Both the position numbers and the translations under genes were made by a program. The notes below the pieces were generated by a model. The model saw only the letters and a program-made list of their open reading frames with translations. It had not been told where the DNA came from and did not search any database. DNA of 45,390 nt from the NCBI GenBank assembly GCA_900539865.1, contig UQDS01000009.1, positions 1 through 45,390 of the forward strand, written 5' to 3'. This DNA comes from an uncultured Mollicutes bacterium (GTDB lineage Bacteria > Bacillota_I > Bacilli_A > RFN20 > CAG-288). Shown in pieces: positions 43,391-45,390 of the stretch (the stretch's first letter is position 1; each line of letters opens with the position of its first letter).

Positions 43391-43981
43391 ATGAACGTAT
43401 TATTATCTACTGGTGCCATTGTAGGCATCGCAGTTGCCGCAGTTGTTATCCTATTGATCATCTCCATTATCGGCTGGTGGATTTCCAAGATGAACTGGTT
43501 CAGAAGAATGCAGGTTAAAATCAACGAAAACGCCTCCGGTATCGATGTTGCCTTAGCTAAGAGATTCGACCTTCTCACCAAGCAGTACAACATCGCCAAG
43601 GGTTATGCAAAGCATGAAAACGAAACGCTCATCGACGTTGCAAAAATGAGAGCCAACTATCACGAAGGCACCGCCAACGTGAAAGAGATGAACGAATTCA
43701 ACGCCAATATGAACAGCTTAGCTCGCGGTATTAGCATCATCGTCGAACGCTATCCTGATTTAAAGGCGAACACCATGTTCCTTTCTCTCTCTAACTCTTG
43801 CACTGATGTCGAAGAACATATTCAGGCTGCTAGAAGACTTTATAACGCTGACGTCTCTTCTTACAACCAGGGTATCGTCTCTTTCCCGAGCTCTATCGTT
43901 GCAAATGCTATCCACGCCACTGCCGCTGAATTCTTCAAAGTCGAAGAAGAAAAACGCGAAGACGTGAAAATGGAGTTCTAA
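43391..43981 (+). CDS. lemA: LemA-family membrane protein
   Basis: The protein has 196 residues. One N-terminal membrane helix (about 8-32) is followed by a three-helix coiled bundle. NENASGIDVALAKRFDLLTK and GYAKHENETLIDVAKMRA are the family's hallmark segments, and RYPDLKANTMFLSLSNSCTD matches its conserved middle. LemA proteins are of uncertain function; some occur with membrane proteases, which fits its place after ftsH. CAGGAG precedes the ATG. Confidence 0.9.
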   Translation: MNVLLSTGAIVGIAVAAVVILLIISIIGWWISKMNWFRRMQVKINENASGIDVALAKRFDLLTKQYNIAKGYAKHENETLIDVAKMRANYHEGTANVKEMNEFNANMNSLARGISIIVERYPDLKANTMFLSLSNSCTDVEEHIQAARRLYNADVSSYNQGIVSFPSSIVANAIHATAAEFFKVEEEKREDVKMEF

Positions 43982-43995
43982 ATTTAAAAAAGTAG

Positions 43996-44034
43996 TATAA
44001 TGACAGCTGAGAAATCAGCTGTCATTTTATTTTT
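43996..44034 (+). terminator. Hairpin terminator overlapping a TATAAT element
   Basis: AATGACAGCTGA (43999-44010) pairs with TCAGCTGTCATT (44015-44026) around GAAA, with a T-rich tail. It ends the ftsH-lemA transcript. TATAAT at 43996-44001 overlaps the left arm and might be the -10 for the next gene, but no -35 is visible. Confidence 0.75.
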
Positions 44035-44044
44035 GGAGAACTTT

Positions 44045-44656
44045 ATGCAAATACTTTCATTTCAAGATAACAAAGCAAGACAAATCGTAGAGGACGGATA
44101 TGTGCTTGCCCTCCCTACAGAGACGGTCTACGGTGTAGGAGTACGCTTTGATGATCAAAACGCCTATAACCGCTTAGTCAAAGTAAAAAGAAGAAGTCCG
44201 GACAAGCCGATCGCTGTGATGTGCGCAAAGAATTTAGATTTAAGTACCTACTTTGTTTTAAATGAAGGAACAAAGAGAGTCATGGAACATCTCTTACCCG
44301 GACCGCTAACCATCTTGGTGAGAACAAAAGAAAACGCACCGTATCAGACACATCTCGGCACTAAGGTTGCTGGTATTCGCATTCCGGATAAAGAAGATCT
44401 CCTTGCGTTTTTATCTTCGTTACCTTTCCCGTTACAGGTTACGAGCGCCAATATCTCAGGACAGCCCCCTCTCACTGCTTTTGAAGAAGTTTATGAATGC
44501 TTTCATGAGGACAAAGAGGTTCGTGGAATTGTGAAAGGCACTTGCGATTCTGGCACGCCAACAACGGTTGTTGACTTGACAGGAGAAGCACCGATTGTGT
44601 TGCGTCAAGGTGAAATCACAAAGGAAGAGATTGAGAAATACTTCTATATGAAGTGA
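44045..44656 (+). CDS. L-threonylcarbamoyladenylate synthase, Sua5/YrdC family (short TsaC-like form)
   Basis: The protein has 203 residues from the ATG at 44045, chosen because TTGGAGAAC lies just before it; an upstream in-frame ATG sits within the terminator hairpin. The enzyme makes threonylcarbamoyl-AMP from threonine, bicarbonate and ATP for the t6A modification of tRNA. LALPTETVYGVGV, the KxR...KP segment VKRRSPDKPIAVM and LQVTSANISGQPP are the family's signatures. The C-terminal Sua5 domain is absent, as in TsaC. It shares an operon with rpiB, 15 nt downstream. Confidence 0.92.
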   Translation: MQILSFQDNKARQIVEDGYVLALPTETVYGVGVRFDDQNAYNRLVKVKRRSPDKPIAVMCAKNLDLSTYFVLNEGTKRVMEHLLPGPLTILVRTKENAPYQTHLGTKVAGIRIPDKEDLLAFLSSLPFPLQVTSANISGQPPLTAFEEVYECFHEDKEVRGIVKGTCDSGTPTTVVDLTGEAPIVLRQGEITKEEIEKYFYMK

Positions 44657-44671
44657 AGAAAGGAAGACTTT

Positions 44672-45115
44672 ATGAAATTGTCATTTGCTTGCGATCACGG
44701 CGGCATCATCGTTAAAGACGCCATCATTTCTCATTTGGTTTCGTTAGGACACGAGGTTGTTGACTGCGGAACGTATTCCGATGCTTCTTGCAATTATCCA
44801 GAGTTTGCTTTCGCCGCTGCAATAAAAGTGGCCAGCGGAGAAGTGGATAAAGGCATTTTGGTTTGTTCCTCAGGCGAAGGAATTTCGATTGCCGCAAATA
44901 AGGTGAAAGGAATCCGTTGTGGCATCGGTTATAACGATACTGTGAGTCAACTTTTGGTAGAGCATAACCACGCCAACATGATTGCCTTCGGAGCCAAATA
45001 TATGAGCGAGGAAGAAATTCTTCACCGCATCGACATCTTCTTGAATGCAGAAGAACAACCTGGACGTCATCAGATTCGTGTCGCTGAAATTGAAACATAC
45101 GAAAAAACGCATTAA
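44672..45115 (+). CDS. rpiB: RpiB/LacA/LacB-family sugar-phosphate isomerase
   Basis: The protein has 147 residues, normal for the family. It most likely interconverts ribose 5-phosphate and ribulose 5-phosphate in the pentose phosphate pathway. ACDHGG (6-11), the catalytic Cys65 in LVCSSGEG, AANKVKGIRC (74-83) and EHNHANMIAFG are recognisable. The usual CGTGIG loop reads CSSGEG, keeping the Cys but with Ser in place of Thr and Glu for Ile. The A/B subunits of galactose-6-phosphate isomerase belong to the same family, so the substrate is not fully certain. A terminator follows. Confidence 0.88.
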   Translation: MKLSFACDHGGIIVKDAIISHLVSLGHEVVDCGTYSDASCNYPEFAFAAAIKVASGEVDKGILVCSSGEGISIAANKVKGIRCGIGYNDTVSQLLVEHNHANMIAFGAKYMSEEEILHRIDIFLNAEEQPGRHQIRVAEIETYEKTH

Positions 45116-45133
45116 TCTGCATCGAAATAAAAC

Positions 45134-45164
45134 AAGCCTCTCACTTCAAAGCGGAGGCTTTTTT
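45134..45164 (+). terminator. Rho-independent terminator
   Basis: AAGCCTC (45134-45140) pairs with GAGGCTT (45154-45160), followed by T residues. It ends the Sua5-rpiB transcript. Confidence 0.8.
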
Positions 45165-45269
45165 GATGAAAACGTCCCTATATATATCTATATATATGTC
45201 TCTCTACGGTGATTTTGAAATAGAGATACAGCTCGATGAAAAAAAGAGTGAAAATTTTCATACTTTTCG

Positions 45270-45298
45270 TTGACATGAAAGAGAGATAATGATAAACT
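45270..45298 (+). promoter_or_regulatory. Strong promoter, probably of an rRNA operon
   Basis: A consensus TTGACA (45270-45275), a 17-bp spacer and TAAACT (45293-45298), preceded by an A/T-rich UP-element-like stretch (about 45236-45268). No coding frame follows. Confidence 0.75.
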
Positions 45299-45334
45299 AT
45301 TACACGCTGCCCGAAAACGGCAACAGATACGATC

Positions 45335-45349
45335 GCTCTTTGAAAACTA
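45335..45349 (+). promoter_or_regulatory. boxA-like antitermination site of an rRNA leader
   Basis: GCTCTTTGAAAACTA matches the boxA region found in Firmicute rRNA leaders and 16S-23S spacers. It lies about 37 nt after the promoter. The window ends 41 nt later, so a 16S rRNA gene (or a tRNA) is expected just beyond the edge. Confidence 0.7.
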
Positions 45350-45390
45350 AACGGGATGACCAGTACATACACAAGGAATACGTCAATTTC

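Overview
The window comes from a low-GC, Gram-positive-type bacterium that uses the standard genetic code (TGA is a stop, for example at the ends of sbcD and the Sua5 gene). AGGAGG-type ribosome sites, Cys-lipobox lipoproteins, FtsH/LemA, a DUF2871-like protein and a type II-A CRISPR-Cas locus point to the Bacilli/Erysipelotrichia/Mollicutes-related part of the Firmicutes, plausibly an uncultured host-associated lineage. The taxonomic call is inference; no rRNA gene lies inside the window.

Layout. 1-3.9 kb: a prepilin-like surface protein with a beta-helix-like body behind a 17-G homopolymer, then a large lipoprotein. 4.0-8.4 kb: a compact three-gene module made of a helical protein of unknown function, a TIR-PP2C fusion, and a membrane protein with Rossmann (TrkA-N/RCK-like) and RyR-like domains. 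This is the best candidate for an undescribed signalling or defence system. 8.5-16.5 kb: a seven-gene minus-strand sugar operon (ribose-type ABC importer with two permeases, GH3 enzyme, esterase, beta-phosphoglucomutase), divergent from an AraC regulator fused to a GH39-like glycosidase domain (16.7-19.2 kb) across a short intergenic region with an inverted repeat. 19.4-21.3 kb: HtpG (Hsp90). 21.4-24.2 kb: two overlapping lipoprotein genes. 24.5-26.6 kb: a six-helix membrane protein, a HesB/IscA-like protein with a Cys/His-rich repeat tail, and a DUF2871-like membrane protein.

26.7-33.2 kb: a complete type II-A CRISPR-Cas system on the minus strand: cas9, cas1, cas2, csn2, then five identical 36-bp repeats with four spacers. 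A short tracrRNA (about 69 nt) is encoded divergently, just upstream of cas9. Its anti-repeat matches the repeat, and its promoter overlaps the cas9 promoter. The leader end reads TTTTGAG beside the first repeat, and an array promoter lies in the 3' end of csn2.

33.3-45.4 kb: mainly housekeeping genes: an EF-G paralogue with an altered G3 motif, a DUF2188-like protein, SbcD-SbcC, FtsH with a long C-terminal extension and an EF-hand-like loop in its external domain, a small unknown protein, LemA, a Sua5/YrdC enzyme and RpiB. The window ends in a strong promoter followed by a boxA-like CTCTTTGAAAACT sequence, which indicates an rRNA operon starting just beyond the right edge.
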